Of a DNA stretch of 64,000 nucleotides, positions 1 through 10,004 are shown in pieces (the first letter of the stretch is position 1; every line of letters starts with the position of its first letter). The stretch lies in the NCBI GenBank assembly GCA_018263005.1, contig JADFDH010000001.1, forward strand, positions 248,001 through 312,000. Reading direction: 5' to 3'. Both the position numbers and the translations under genes were made by a program. This DNA is from Methanobacterium sp. (GTDB lineage: Archaea; Methanobacteriota; Methanobacteria; Methanobacteriales; Methanobacteriaceae). The notes under the pieces are model-generated. The model worked only from the letters and a program-made list of their open reading frames with translations, searched no databases and had not been told where the DNA came from.

Positions 1-1077
1 ATAAGGGTCGGCTGATTTCTGTTTTATAATAACAATATCGGCTAATTTACCCTCATAAACAGCGCCCAGATCTAATTTAAGTGCATTTGCAGCGTTAATT
101 GTTGCCATTTTAAGAATTTCTTTGGGTGGGAAGTAATCTTTATTGAAACCCCGTGTAACTTTAAGCGCATATTCCATTTCTCTGAGCATATTGGGGGAAT
201 TGAACATCAAATTGTCAGTTCCTAAAAGTAGTTTGATTCCAGCTTCAAACATCTCTTTAATAGGGGGAATGCCCACGGCCAGCATGCCATTTGAACGAGG
301 GCAGGTTACTACTGGTATGTTATTCTTTACAACTAATTCCAGATCATCACTAATAGGAGCAGTTAAATGTATTAGAATATTGAAACCAGCTTCAATAGCT
401 CTTCTAACCTCGCTTTTGCCGGTTTTATTCAATGATGCGTTTTGGACTTTCTGATATTCTGCAACATGTATGGCTGATAATTTGCCCTGGTTTTTACAGG
501 TCTCAACAATCAATGCCCCATGGTCATCGGTTATTTCTCCTAATCCGCTGGGTGCAATTCCATCAGAGATTGAAAGAAGTTCATCCAATGTTTTTTTCAG
601 TTTACTCTCATCTTCATAGGGGTTTAAAAATGATTCATGACGTCCCAGGACAATTTTACGTATTGGAATGTCCTTAGCAGCTTCATTTAAAAGATTTATT
701 CCTTTAAATCCTCCTTCCCGGAAATCTAAGAAGGTCGTAGTGCCGCTATGAATCATATCCCATATTGATTTCCTGATAGAATCAATGAGAATAGAAGGGG
801 GTGTTTCTTTGAGTAATCGATGTTTTAATCCGTGTGGGGGTTTGATCAGTTCATCTATGGGCTTACCATCTCCTAAGTCCATAGCCACTGAATCACCTAA
901 ATGGACATGTGAATTGATAAAAGATGGAGTAACTATACAACCTTTAGCATTTATTATTTTTCCTTTTTTTACTCTAGGGGAAACTTCTACTATTTCATTA
1001 CCATCAATAAGCACGTTCGCCTTGGTTTCCTCAAGATCTTTTCCATACAATACATTGGCGTTTTCAATGGTGATCAT
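1..1077 (-). CDS. Amidohydrolase, MTA/SAH deaminase or chlorohydrolase-like (partial)
   Basis: Metal-dependent amidohydrolase of the aminohydrolase/cytosine-deaminase superfamily. I translated 359 codons without a stop; the C terminus lies beyond the left edge of the window. Visible metal-site motifs are H-V-H at residues 57-59 (in SHVHLGD), later single His residues in AIHVAE and LIHLTAP, and the Asp of LGTDN at about residue 288. These are the usual ligands and general acid/base of the family. The order of motifs fits the methylthioadenosine/S-adenosylhomocysteine deaminase group, but substrate cannot be fixed from motifs. The start is ATG at 1077; only a weak GAGTG precedes it. It lies downstream of carB on the same strand, with an AT-rich 69-base gap. 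Confidence 0.82.
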   Translation of the reverse strand, partial: MITIENANVLYGKDLEETKANVLIDGNEIVEVSPRVKKGKIINAKGCIVTPSFINSHVHLGDSVAMDLGDGKPIDELIKPPHGLKHRLLKETPPSILIDSIRKSIWDMIHSGTTTFLDFREGGFKGINLLNEAAKDIPIRKIVLGRHESFLNPYEDESKLKKTLDELLSISDGIAPSGLGEITDDHGALIVETCKNQGKLSAIHVAEYQKVQNASLNKTGKSEVRRAIEAGFNILIHLTAPISDDLELVVKNNIPVVTCPRSNGMLAVGIPPIKEMFEAGIKLLLGTDNLMFNSPNMLREMEYALKVTRGFNKDYFPPKEILKMATINAANALKLDLGAVYEGKLADIVIIKQKSADPY

Positions 1078-1146
1078 TTAAGCACTCTGGAAGGGCTGGT
1101 TAAATTTATTTATTAAAATAAACCATCTGAGGTTAATATTATTTCA

Positions 1147-4100
1147 TTATTTTTTATGATACTCATTGAGTGATTTAACCTCAATCTTGCCTTTTTCAAT
1201 ATTTTCAACAGCGTTTAAGGCTGCACGAGCTCCGGCTAATGTGGTGACATATGGTATTCCCAGTTCCACAGCCATTCTTCTGATGAGATAGTTGTCATCT
1301 GCTGACTGTTTTCCAGAGGGAGTGTTTATTATTAATTTTATTTCTCCATTTAAAATGGCGTCTTTTATGTTAGGAGAGTCTTGGCTCACTTTATTTACCA
1401 CACTTATTTCCACTTCATCTTCAACAGATCTAACAGTTCCCCTGGTACCTACCATTTCAAAACCAAGTTCCTGTGCTTTTTGTACAATATCTAATATTTT
1501 ACCTTTGTCTGCGTCCCGAACGCTTATAAATAATTTACCCTCTTGAGGAAGGTCCATACCTGCTGAGAGCTGAGCTTTGTAATAAGATACTCCAAAATTC
1601 TCATCTATACCCATACTCTCACCAGTCGATTTCATTTCCGGACCTAAAACAGAATCAGAACCAGGAAGTTTAATGAAGGGGAAAATAGATTCTTTAACTG
1701 CTACATGATCTATTTCAATTTCGTTTTGTAAACCAAAGTCACTTAGTTTATATCCGACCATTAAATGGGCTGCTATCTTAGCTAATGGTATTCCTACTGC
1801 CTTACTTACAAAAGGCACTGTCCTACTGGCGCGGGGATTGGCTTCTAAGATATATAGTTTGGTTTCATCAGTTTTAACGGCATATTGAATGTTCATCAAA
1901 CCGATCACATTCAATTCTAAGGCTAATTTTTTGGTGTATTCTTTTATCTTTTCCAGAACCAGGGGCTGAATACTTTGTGGGGGTATTACACATGCTGAAT
2001 CTCCAGAGTGAACTCCAGCTTCCTCTATATGCTCCATTATACCTCCGATAAACACTTCCTCTCCATCACAGAGAGCATCCACATCGATCTCGATAGCATC
2101 CTCCAGGAATTTATCTACCAGTATGGGATGCTTTGGAGATATTTTAACAGCCTCTTTCATATATTCTTTAAGTTCAGCATCATCATACACTATTTCCATG
2201 GCTCTTCCACCCAATACGTAGGAAGGTCTAACCAGAACAGGGAAACCGATTCTCTCTGCAACTTTACTAGCGTCTTCAAATGAATAGGCAATACCATACT
2301 CTGCTTGAGGTATTTCTAAACGATTTAAAACTCGGGTAAATCGTTCACGATCTTCAACTCGGTCAATACTTTCATGGGGTGTTCCCAGTATTTTAACTCC
2401 CTCCTTGGCCAGTGGTACAGCTAGGTTAATGGATGTTTGTCCGCCGAATTGCACAACCACACCATGAGGCTTTTCCTTAACTATGATGCCCATTACATCT
2501 TCCAGGGTTAATGGTTCAAAATATAGTTTACTGGAAATATCATAATCAGTGCTAACGGTTTCCGGATTGTTATTTATAATAATGGTCTCAATACCCTCTT
2601 CTTTAAGTGCCATTGCGGCATGAACACAGCAATAATCGAATTCTATTCCTTGACCAATTCTTATTGGCCCGGCACCTATGATTATAACTTTTTTTTCATC
2701 AGATACTGGTACTTCATCTTCTTCTTCATAAGTACTGTAGTAATAAGGAGTTTTAGCCTCAAATTCAGCTGCACACGTATCGACCATTTTATAGGTGGGG
2801 ATAATTCCTTTAGCGATCCGGGTCTTTCTAACTTCATCTTCCGTTAACCCGGTGATTTCTGACAATTTATGATCAGAAAAACCCATTCTCTTGGCTTTTT
2901 TTAAGAGAGAAGTATCCGAAATATTCTCTTTATTTACAATCTCAGTTTCAAATTCAATGATGTTTAAAATTTTATATAAGAAGAAGGGGTCTATCTGGGT
3001 TATTTCCAGAATGTCATCTACACTCATACCCGATTTTATAGCAGTATAAACTTGGAATAGGCGGTTGTCTGTGGCTTTTTTCAAATCTTCCACGGTATAT
3101 TCAACCTGGTCAAAACCGAACCTACCAATATCTAAGGATCTTATGGCTTTATGCAGAGATTCTTCTAAAGTCCTGCCGATGGACATTACCTCCCCAGTGG
3201 ACTTCATCTGAACCCCTATTTCTTTGTTTATTCCTTTAAATTTGTCGAAGGGCCATCTGGGAATTTTTGTAACCACATAATCCAGGGAAGGTTCAAAGGA
3301 TGCTGGTGTTTCTTTAGTTATATCATTGTGTATTTCATCCAGGGTCATACCCACTGCTATTTTAGCAGAAATCTTGGCTATAGGATATCCTGTTGCTTTA
3401 GATGCTAGGGCACTGCTCCGGCTTACCCTGGGGTTTACCTCAATAACTTTGTATTCTCCAGTGATAGGGTGAACTGCAAACTGGATATTACATCCTCCCT
3501 GAATTTGAAGGGCTCTGATAATTTTAATTGAGGCATCTCTTAGTTTCTGATTGTCAATATCAGATAATGTTTGGCTGGGGGCTACTACGATACTTTCTCC
3601 TGTATGTATGCCCATGGGATCAAGGTTTTCCATGTTACAGACGATGATGCAGGTATCATTTTTATCACGCATAACCTCATATTCGAATTCCTTCCAACCT
3701 ATTACAGACTCGTCTATGAGCACCTGATTGATGTAACTCATATCCAATCCACGGGTTACTACCTCACGGAGCTCATCTTCATTATGGGCTACACCCCCCC
3801 CTGTTCCTCCTAGGGTAAAGGCCGGGCGCACTATGATAGGATAGCCAATTTCTTCAACAGCCTCTAAGGCTTCTTCTAAAGATACTACTGCCCTATTTTT
3901 CGGCACTGGTTCATTGAGCCGATCCATGAAGCTACCGAAAAGGTCACGGTCTTCTACATTTTTGATAGTTTCCACTGAGGATCCTATTACAATAACCTCA
4001 TCTAAGGCGCCAATTTTTTCCAGTCCAGTGGCCACATTTAAACCGGTTTGCCCGCCCATGGTAGGTAGCACAGCATCTGGTTTTTCTTTCTCAATTATTT

Positions 4101-4326
4101 TGGCAACTATCTCTGGGGTTAATGGTTCTACATAAACTCTATCAGCCATATCAATATCTGTTTGAATGGTAGCAGGGTTACTATTAACTAGTATAGTTTT
4201 TATTCCTTCTTCCATCAAAGATTTACATGCTTGTGAGCCTGAATAATCAAATTCAGCTGCCTGACCAATCTGTATTGGTCCTGAGCCGATGATAAGAACT
4301 TTCTTTATATTTCCATCCCGGGGCAT
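1147..4326 (-). CDS. carB: Carbamoyl-phosphate synthase large subunit
   Basis: Makes carbamoyl phosphate from bicarbonate, ATP and ammonia delivered by CarA, for arginine and pyrimidine synthesis. The 1059-residue length is that of full-length bacterial CarB. The two homologous ATP-grasp halves are plain: the first begins with KKVLIIGSGPIQIGQA near residue 9 and the second with KKVIIIGAGPIRIGQG near residue 555, each followed by an EFDYSG/EFDYCC element and an ATP-grasp core. The C-terminal MGS-like regulatory domain (from about residue 935) is intact. The gene is unsplit here, unlike the divided carB known in Methanocaldococcus. The start ATG follows GGAAGAGGAT. carA lies 78 bases upstream on the same strand, so the pair is likely one operon. 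Confidence 0.97.
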   Translation of the reverse strand: MPRDGNIKKVLIIGSGPIQIGQAAEFDYSGSQACKSLMEEGIKTILVNSNPATIQTDIDMADRVYVEPLTPEIVAKIIEKEKPDAVLPTMGGQTGLNVATGLEKIGALDEVIVIGSSVETIKNVEDRDLFGSFMDRLNEPVPKNRAVVSLEEALEAVEEIGYPIIVRPAFTLGGTGGGVAHNEDELREVVTRGLDMSYINQVLIDESVIGWKEFEYEVMRDKNDTCIIVCNMENLDPMGIHTGESIVVAPSQTLSDIDNQKLRDASIKIIRALQIQGGCNIQFAVHPITGEYKVIEVNPRVSRSSALASKATGYPIAKISAKIAVGMTLDEIHNDITKETPASFEPSLDYVVTKIPRWPFDKFKGINKEIGVQMKSTGEVMSIGRTLEESLHKAIRSLDIGRFGFDQVEYTVEDLKKATDNRLFQVYTAIKSGMSVDDILEITQIDPFFLYKILNIIEFETEIVNKENISDTSLLKKAKRMGFSDHKLSEITGLTEDEVRKTRIAKGIIPTYKMVDTCAAEFEAKTPYYYSTYEEEDEVPVSDEKKVIIIGAGPIRIGQGIEFDYCCVHAAMALKEEGIETIIINNNPETVSTDYDISSKLYFEPLTLEDVMGIIVKEKPHGVVVQFGGQTSINLAVPLAKEGVKILGTPHESIDRVEDRERFTRVLNRLEIPQAEYGIAYSFEDASKVAERIGFPVLVRPSYVLGGRAMEIVYDDAELKEYMKEAVKISPKHPILVDKFLEDAIEIDVDALCDGEEVFIGGIMEHIEEAGVHSGDSACVIPPQSIQPLVLEKIKEYTKKLALELNVIGLMNIQYAVKTDETKLYILEANPRASRTVPFVSKAVGIPLAKIAAHLMVGYKLSDFGLQNEIEIDHVAVKESIFPFIKLPGSDSVLGPEMKSTGESMGIDENFGVSYYKAQLSAGMDLPQEGKLFISVRDADKGKILDIVQKAQELGFEMVGTRGTVRSVEDEVEISVVNKVSQDSPNIKDAILNGEIKLIINTPSGKQSADDNYLIRRMAVELGIPYVTTLAGARAALNAVENIEKGKIEVKSLNEYHKK

Positions 4327-4404
4327 TTACAATCCTCTTCCTTTAATGGTTATTATATACATGAATTATGCTATTTTCATTAATTAACTGGATAAATCAT
4401 TTTT

Positions 4405-5487
4405 TTAATAATTTTTAAGAGCATCTACGAAATTATCGAAGTAATAATCAGTGTCATGGGGTCCTGGCCCTGCTTCAGGATGATACTGAACACTGGAAAT
4501 GGGCAATTCCTGATGCTCTAAACCTTCAGGAGTGCCATCATTCAAGTTAATCTGGTTCATTCTAAGGGAAGTATCATCAACAGACTGTGGATCAACGGTA
4601 AAACCATGATTTTGGGATGTAATACATACTTTACCGGTATTTAAATCCTTAACTGGCTGATTTATCCCACGATGTCCGAATTTCATCTTGTAAATTTTGG
4701 CTTTGAAGGCCAAACCTATGATCTGTTGACCTAAACAAATACCAAATATGGGCATTTTTTCTTTAAGATCTCTTACGTTTTGAGTTGCTTTTTTAACCCG
4801 GTTAGGATCTCCAGGACCACTGGAAACCAGCAGGGCATCGATATTATAATCAATAATATCCTTCACATCTGATTTGTAGGGTAAAACTACCACTCCTACT
4901 TCTCTTTTAAGTAAAGCTTTAATACTATTCCTTTTAATACCACAGTCCAGAACCGCTGCTCGATGTTTGAATTCTTCTCCATATACCTTTGGTTTGCTAA
5001 CACAGACCTGGTCCACCAGATCTAGTTCTACTATTTCCGGCTGTTTTTCAACCATATCCAAGAGTTCATGGTTTTCTATATCTTCTGTGGCCAGTACACC
5101 TTTCATAGTTCCGTGTTCCCTGATTTTGAGAGTTAAGGACCGGGTATCAATCCCGCTGATACCGGGTATTTCATACTTGTTTAAAAATTCGGAAAGGGTT
5201 TCTTCTGATTTACTGTGAGATGGATGGGGGTTGTGTTCTCTTACAATATATCCTTCCGCTTTTATACCTTCTGATTGGAACCAATCTCTTGATACTCCGT
5301 AATTACCCTGTAATGGATATGTGGACATGAGTATCTGGCCTTTATAGGAAGGATCAGTCAAAGATTCAACATAACCGGTCATCCCGGTTGCAAAGACAAC
5401 TTCACCTGCTTTGATAGTTTGGAAACCAAATCCCTCCCCATGATATATGGTTCCATCTTCTAAAGCTAATTTTGCTTCTATTGGCAT
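4405..5487 (-). CDS. carA: Carbamoyl-phosphate synthase small (glutaminase) subunit
   Basis: Glutamine amidotransferase subunit that hydrolyses glutamine and channels ammonia to CarB. The 360 residues comprise the CPSase small-chain N-terminal domain (LALEDGTIYHGEGFG) and a class I amidotransferase domain in the C-terminal half. The nucleophile Cys sits in FGICLGQQ, and the His-Glu of the triad in SVQYHPEAGPGPHD. A typical NHGF motif is present. GGTGAT lies three bases before the ATG at 5487. It is the first gene of a carA-carB pair. Confidence 0.97.
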   Translation of the reverse strand: MPIEAKLALEDGTIYHGEGFGFQTIKAGEVVFATGMTGYVESLTDPSYKGQILMSTYPLQGNYGVSRDWFQSEGIKAEGYIVREHNPHPSHSKSEETLSEFLNKYEIPGISGIDTRSLTLKIREHGTMKGVLATEDIENHELLDMVEKQPEIVELDLVDQVCVSKPKVYGEEFKHRAAVLDCGIKRNSIKALLKREVGVVVLPYKSDVKDIIDYNIDALLVSSGPGDPNRVKKATQNVRDLKEKMPIFGICLGQQIIGLAFKAKIYKMKFGHRGINQPVKDLNTGKVCITSQNHGFTVDPQSVDDTSLRMNQINLNDGTPEGLEHQELPISSVQYHPEAGPGPHDTDYYFDNFVDALKNY

Positions 5488-5558
5488 TTTATCACCTTAT
5501 ATTTGGCATAAGTACAAGAGTAGAAATATGATTATTTTCTAAATATTATATTCTAATT

Positions 5559-6011
5559 TTAATCACTATCTATTTTTTTATCTAAATTCCTTTCCATTAG
5601 AACAGCATCCTCATAGTCTTCATAATAATTCTTAAGCACTTCTTTTTCAATAAAACCCCTTTCTTTATAGAATATTATAGCTCCTTTATTACTGATTCTT
5701 ACTTCTAATTTAATTAGAGCAATATTATAACGTTTGAATATTTCTAAAGCCATATCCACCAGTTTGGATCCTACTTCTTTTCGCCGGTAATTTTCATCTA
5801 CTGCAATGGATATGATATGACCTTCACCTTCAAACCTGATCCAAAATATAATATATCCTACTATAATATTATCTTGCTGTGCAACTAAAAATCCAGCACC
5901 AAGGTTATAGATGTCTAATAGTATATTAACAGGATATGGATCTTTGAACGATTTTTGTTCAATCTCCAGGACTCTTTTAATATCCGGACGTCTGAATTCT
6001 CTAATTATCAT
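5559..6011 (-). CDS. rimI: GNAT N-acetyltransferase, RimI-like (N-alpha acetylation)
   Basis: Acetyl-CoA-dependent acetyltransferase of the RimI/Ard1 group, which in archaea acetylates protein N termini. The 150-residue protein shows the GNAT core: strand IISIAVDENYRR followed by the acetyl-CoA pyrophosphate loop RRKEVGSKL, then the C-terminal IIFYKERGF helix-turn. The gene is divergent from the UPF0146 gene, with only 26 bases between the start codons. Its exact substrate is inferred from family membership only. Confidence 0.85.
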   Translation of the reverse strand: MIIREFRRPDIKRVLEIEQKSFKDPYPVNILLDIYNLGAGFLVAQQDNIIVGYIIFWIRFEGEGHIISIAVDENYRRKEVGSKLVDMALEIFKRYNIALIKLEVRISNKGAIIFYKERGFIEKEVLKNYYEDYEDAVLMERNLDKKIDSD

Positions 6012-6037
6012 AAGATCTCAAAATACTGGTTGTTAAA

Positions 6038-6427
6038 ATGTGGAATAGTATATCTGAATATATTATTAGAAACTATGGACAAGCACATAAGATAGTGGAA
6101 GTAGGGGTTGGAAGGTTCCCCTTAGTAGCCCATAATCTTGAGGAACATCTTAAATTTAATATCATTATGACAGATATAAAACCCTCACATAGAATGATAA
6201 TCCAAGATGATATTTGCCATCCAGACTTAAAAATATATAAGGATGCAGAACTCATTTATTCCATAAGACCCCCGGAGGAAATACAAACCTGTTTGGAAAT
6301 AATTTCCAATACTGTGGGTTCAGATTTAATAATTAAACCATTCTCAACGGATTCCATGAATATAGGAAGGAATATGAAGTTAACTAGTTATAAAAAAGCA
6401 GTTTTTTATAAAATCACTTTTAAATAA
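6038..6427 (+). CDS. UPF0146 family protein, methyltransferase-like fold
   Basis: Conserved archaeal protein of unknown function, 129 residues, matching the UPF0146 pattern. The N-terminal part IVEVGVGRFPLVAHNL followed by IIMTDIKP looks like the SAM-binding motif I and the acidic residue after strand 2 of a Rossmann methyltransferase. The glycine-rich loop is shortened, so SAM binding is uncertain. The start ATG has no clear Shine-Dalgarno sequence, and with 26 bases to the divergent rimI-like start the transcript may be leaderless. The downstream neighbour is a P-type ATPase with no obvious functional link. Confidence 0.8.
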   Translation: MWNSISEYIIRNYGQAHKIVEVGVGRFPLVAHNLEEHLKFNIIMTDIKPSHRMIIQDDICHPDLKIYKDAELIYSIRPPEEIQTCLEIISNTVGSDLIIKPFSTDSMNIGRNMKLTSYKKAVFYKITFK

Positions 6428-6552
6428 TTTGTTTTTAATAATCTAATTATAGTAATCAAAAAAGGATAAATAACAAGATTAAATGATATATCGTATTTAT
6501 TTTATAATAATAGATAAATATCTAAATATCTGGCTATTAAGGTGCTTTCCCC

Positions 6553-9078
6553 ATGAAATGGAAAAATTTAAGTGTAGATGAAACATTAAAAAACCTAAAT
6601 TCAAGTTTAAATGGTTTAACCAATGAACAAGCTCAGGAAAACCTGGTTAAATATGGTAGGAATGAATTGGTCGAAGAAAAAAAGGCAGGTCCGGTGAGGC
6701 TCTTTTTGGGACAGTTCATGGACATACTCATATTGATACTTATCATCGCCGCAATAGCTGCATACTACGTAGGTGATACCTTAGATGCAGTTGTGATATT
6801 GATCGTGGTATTGATAAACGCTATAGTAGGATTCATACAGGAATATCGTGCAGAAAAGGCCATGGAAAAACTCAAAGGTCTCATATCCAGTGAGGCAGTA
6901 GTGATCAGAGATGGTCAGGAGCAGAAGGTGGCTGCTGGAGAACTCACCCGAGGTGATATTGTACTTTTAGAGGAAGGGGATAATATACCTGCTGATCTGA
7001 GGATAATAGAAAGTTATGACCTACTAATCGATGAATCAGCTCTTACAGGAGAATCTCTACCAGTAGAGAAACATACCGGAATAATTGCTCAAGAAGATCA
7101 TGATGCAGATAACATGACATTTATGGAATCCGATGTTTCATCAGGACGGGGAAAAGGAGTGGTAGTTGAAATCGGAATGGATACCGAGATAGGTAAAATA
7201 GCAGAGATGATCCAAGAAGAAGAAGAAGAAACACCCTTACAACAAAAGATAGCCCGTCTAGGGAAGACCCTGGGATTATTGGCGGTTTTAGTATGTTCTG
7301 TGGTTTTTGCCCTGGGATATTTACAAGGAATTCCCATTGTAGACAATTTCATGACCGCTGTATCACTGGCAGTAGCAGCTGTCCCCGAAGGATTACCCGC
7401 AATATTAACACTCACATTAGCCCTAGGAATGCAGAGAATGGCCCGGAGCAATGCTATAGTCCGTAAATTACTCGCTGTGGAAACATTAGGATCCTGTAAC
7501 GTTATCTGTACTGATAAAACCGGAACACTCACCTTGAACCAGATGACGGTTAGAGATACTCATGCAAATGATTTAAAGATGGTTTATACCATCGCAGCCC
7601 TATGTAACAACGCCACCCAATCCTATGAAAAGGTGCTGGGAGATCCAACAGACGCAGCACTACTCCTATACGCCGAAGCAAATGGGTATCATCGTAAAGA
7701 ACTTGAAGAGAAATATTCAAGATTACTGGAAATACCATTGGACAGCACCCGAAAGAGGATGACTACAGTAAACAAAATAGATGGAGATCGATATGTGCTG
7801 GTTAAGGGAGCTCCCGAAGTATTATTACATAAATGTTCACAGATTGCTGAAGAAGCAGGTATCTGTTCAATGGAAACAGAAGATGTTGACAAAGTAATTG
7901 AAGACTTAAATGGGATGACCGAAAAAGCATTGAGGGTACTTGGATTTGCTTACCGTAAATTAAGACCAGATGAAGACATAGATGATAAAGAAGGTCTGGA
8001 AAAAGATCTGATTTTCGTTGGATTGGTGGGTATGATGGATCCGCCAAGAGATGAGGCTAGAGAGGCCATTGCTGTTGCTAAAAAAGCAGGAATAAAAGTG
8101 GTTATGATCACCGGAGACCATAAGGACACCGCAGTAGCTATAGCTCGGGAGATAGGGATTTCAGATCATGGGCAAGTAGAAGCGCTCACCGGATCTGATC
8201 TAGATGGGCTCACCGACCAGGAGTTCTTAGAGAAAGTTAACGATGTCCAAGTATATGCCCGGGTTTACCCGGAACAAAAAGTCCGTATAGTGGAAGCCCT
8301 TAAAAAGACAGGTAACGTGGCATCCATGACTGGAGATGGTGTTAATGATGCACCTGCTCTCAAAAGAGCAGCTATAGGTGTGGCTATGGGAAGCGGTACC
8401 GATGTGGCCAAGGAATCTGCTGACATGCTCTTGCAGGATGATAACTTTGCCACCATAGTTAAGGCGGTGCGTGAAGGAAGAACCATATTTGATAACATAC
8501 GACGTTTTGTCCGTTTCCAGCTATCCACTAACATAGGGGCCATATTAACCATTACATCTTCATCTATAATGGGATTACCAGTTCCTTTCAACCCTATACA
8601 AGTATTATGGATAAATATTATAATGGACGGTCCTCCCGCTCAATCACTGGGTGTGGAACCAGCAGAAAAGAATGTAATGGAGAGACCCCCTTTAAAAGAA
8701 GAGATCATACCTCGAAAGAATCTTATTAAAATCATAGTTGCAGGGGTGGTCATGACTATAGGAACCCTAGCACTTTATTACTACCTCTTAACCAACAACA
8801 CAGACATAATAAAAGCCACATCCATGGCATTCACGGTTTTCGTGATGTACCAGATTTTCAACGTGTTCAACTGCCGTGCTGATCATGGATTTTCTAATAA
8901 ATTTCTTTATATAGCAATAGGTGCCTCATTCCTTCTGCAATTAGGAGTATTATACCTACCATTCCTGCAGGGAGTTTTCAGAACCACCGCACTTGGTTTA
9001 ATAGATTGGGTGAGTATTCTATTGATTGCCAGCACTATTCTGATCAGTGACTGGCTGGTGGAGAGGATTACAAAGTAA
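6553..9078 (+). CDS. P-type cation ATPase, SPCA/PMR1-like (Ca2+/Mn2+)
   Basis: ATP-driven cation pump in the membrane, type P2A. Motifs in order: TGES (165-168, actuator), PEGLP (278-282, M4), DKTGT (phosphorylated Asp 321), KGAPE (nucleotide domain), TGDH, and GDGVNDAP. The M5-M6 segment reads FVRFQLSTNIGA and later WINIIMDGPPAQSLGVEP, which closely resembles the secretory-pathway Ca2+/Mn2+ pump (SPCA/PMR1) rather than SERCA, whose M6 carries a T-D pair. The 841 residues are complete. The inferred substrate is Ca2+ or Mn2+ through a single ion site. The ATG is preceded by AAGGTG. The substrate is inferred from motif similarity alone. Confidence 0.92.
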   Translation: MKWKNLSVDETLKNLNSSLNGLTNEQAQENLVKYGRNELVEEKKAGPVRLFLGQFMDILILILIIAAIAAYYVGDTLDAVVILIVVLINAIVGFIQEYRAEKAMEKLKGLISSEAVVIRDGQEQKVAAGELTRGDIVLLEEGDNIPADLRIIESYDLLIDESALTGESLPVEKHTGIIAQEDHDADNMTFMESDVSSGRGKGVVVEIGMDTEIGKIAEMIQEEEEETPLQQKIARLGKTLGLLAVLVCSVVFALGYLQGIPIVDNFMTAVSLAVAAVPEGLPAILTLTLALGMQRMARSNAIVRKLLAVETLGSCNVICTDKTGTLTLNQMTVRDTHANDLKMVYTIAALCNNATQSYEKVLGDPTDAALLLYAEANGYHRKELEEKYSRLLEIPLDSTRKRMTTVNKIDGDRYVLVKGAPEVLLHKCSQIAEEAGICSMETEDVDKVIEDLNGMTEKALRVLGFAYRKLRPDEDIDDKEGLEKDLIFVGLVGMMDPPRDEAREAIAVAKKAGIKVVMITGDHKDTAVAIAREIGISDHGQVEALTGSDLDGLTDQEFLEKVNDVQVYARVYPEQKVRIVEALKKTGNVASMTGDGVNDAPALKRAAIGVAMGSGTDVAKESADMLLQDDNFATIVKAVREGRTIFDNIRRFVRFQLSTNIGAILTITSSSIMGLPVPFNPIQVLWINIIMDGPPAQSLGVEPAEKNVMERPPLKEEIIPRKNLIKIIVAGVVMTIGTLALYYYLLTNNTDIIKATSMAFTVFVMYQIFNVFNCRADHGFSNKFLYIAIGASFLLQLGVLYLPFLQGVFRTTALGLIDWVSILLIASTILISDWLVERITK

Positions 9079-9094
9079 AAAAGGGGATTATTAA

Positions 9095-9868
9095 TTGAAT
9101 ATTATGGTAATGGCCGGGACCAGTGACGCACGAAGAATAATTAAGAAGCTATCCCATACAGAAAACCATATCCTGGCCACAACAGTCTCTATTAATGGCG
9201 GGGAACTGGCTAAAAAAGCAGGGGCCAGTGAAGTTATGATAGGCCGTTTTGATTACACTAAACTAGCTGAGATAATAAGAAATAATGAAATAGAAGTTTT
9301 AATCGACGCAACCCATCCCTTTGCCACTGAAGCCACCAAAAACGCCATTAAAGCTGCTCGAACAGATAAAATTAATTACATACGATATGAACGACCAGTA
9401 CTGGATATTCCAGATGATGGATTAATACATAAGGTTAATTCATTTAATGAAGCAGTTGATGAGATTATAAAATTAGGAGACAAACGTATATTGCACCTGG
9501 CGGGGGTTATGACCCTTAAATATTTAACTGGGAGGATTTATCCCCATAGGATAGTGGCACGGGTACTACCCACTGTTTTTTCGATAAATAAATGCCTGGA
9601 AGCAGGGATACCACCAAAAAATATAATAGCTATGCAGGGCACCTATTCTGCAGAATTCAACAAAACACTTATGAAAGAATTTGATATCTCAGTGGTGGTA
9701 ACTAAGGAGAGCGGAATATCAGGGGGAACCCACTCAAAGCTAGCAGCGGCACAGGAATTAGGATTGGATATAATAATGGTTATGCGGCCGGAAATATCCC
9801 AATTAAAAGATGAAAAAGTATTCAACAATGTAGATAATATATTAGAGGAAATAAAACAGATTAAATAA
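9095..9868 (+). CDS. cobK: Precorrin-6A / cobalt-precorrin-6A reductase
   Basis: NAD(P)H-dependent reductase of the corrin ring pathway (CobK/CbiJ). The 257 residues begin with the nucleotide-binding strand-turn IMVMAGTSDARRI and carry the family signature DATHPFATEAT, an IRYERP segment and a C-terminal VVTKESG/GGTHSKLAAA block. The start is TTG at 9095, seven bases after GGGGAT; an ATG three codons further in is the alternative. It lies 16 bases after the P-type ATPase stop, so the two may be co-transcribed. Together with cobyric acid synthase at 33.7-35.2 kb it shows corrinoid synthesis, needed for methyltransferases such as MetE. Confidence 0.92.
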   Translation: MNIMVMAGTSDARRIIKKLSHTENHILATTVSINGGELAKKAGASEVMIGRFDYTKLAEIIRNNEIEVLIDATHPFATEATKNAIKAARTDKINYIRYERPVLDIPDDGLIHKVNSFNEAVDEIIKLGDKRILHLAGVMTLKYLTGRIYPHRIVARVLPTVFSINKCLEAGIPPKNIIAMQGTYSAEFNKTLMKEFDISVVVTKESGISGGTHSKLAAAQELGLDIIMVMRPEISQLKDEKVFNNVDNILEEIKQIK

Positions 9869-9872
9869 GAAT

Positions 9873-9937
<65 letters not shown>

Positions 9938-10004
9938 AATATTTTATATTATTTATTATATTTTTTGTTTAACTATCATCATAAACTTTGGAACCAATAC
10001 TAAA

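Noticed and set aside
143..454. Plus-strand reading frames over the amidohydrolase gene
   Set aside because: The minus-strand frame is open across the whole 1077 bases with family motifs; the plus-strand frames are shadows.
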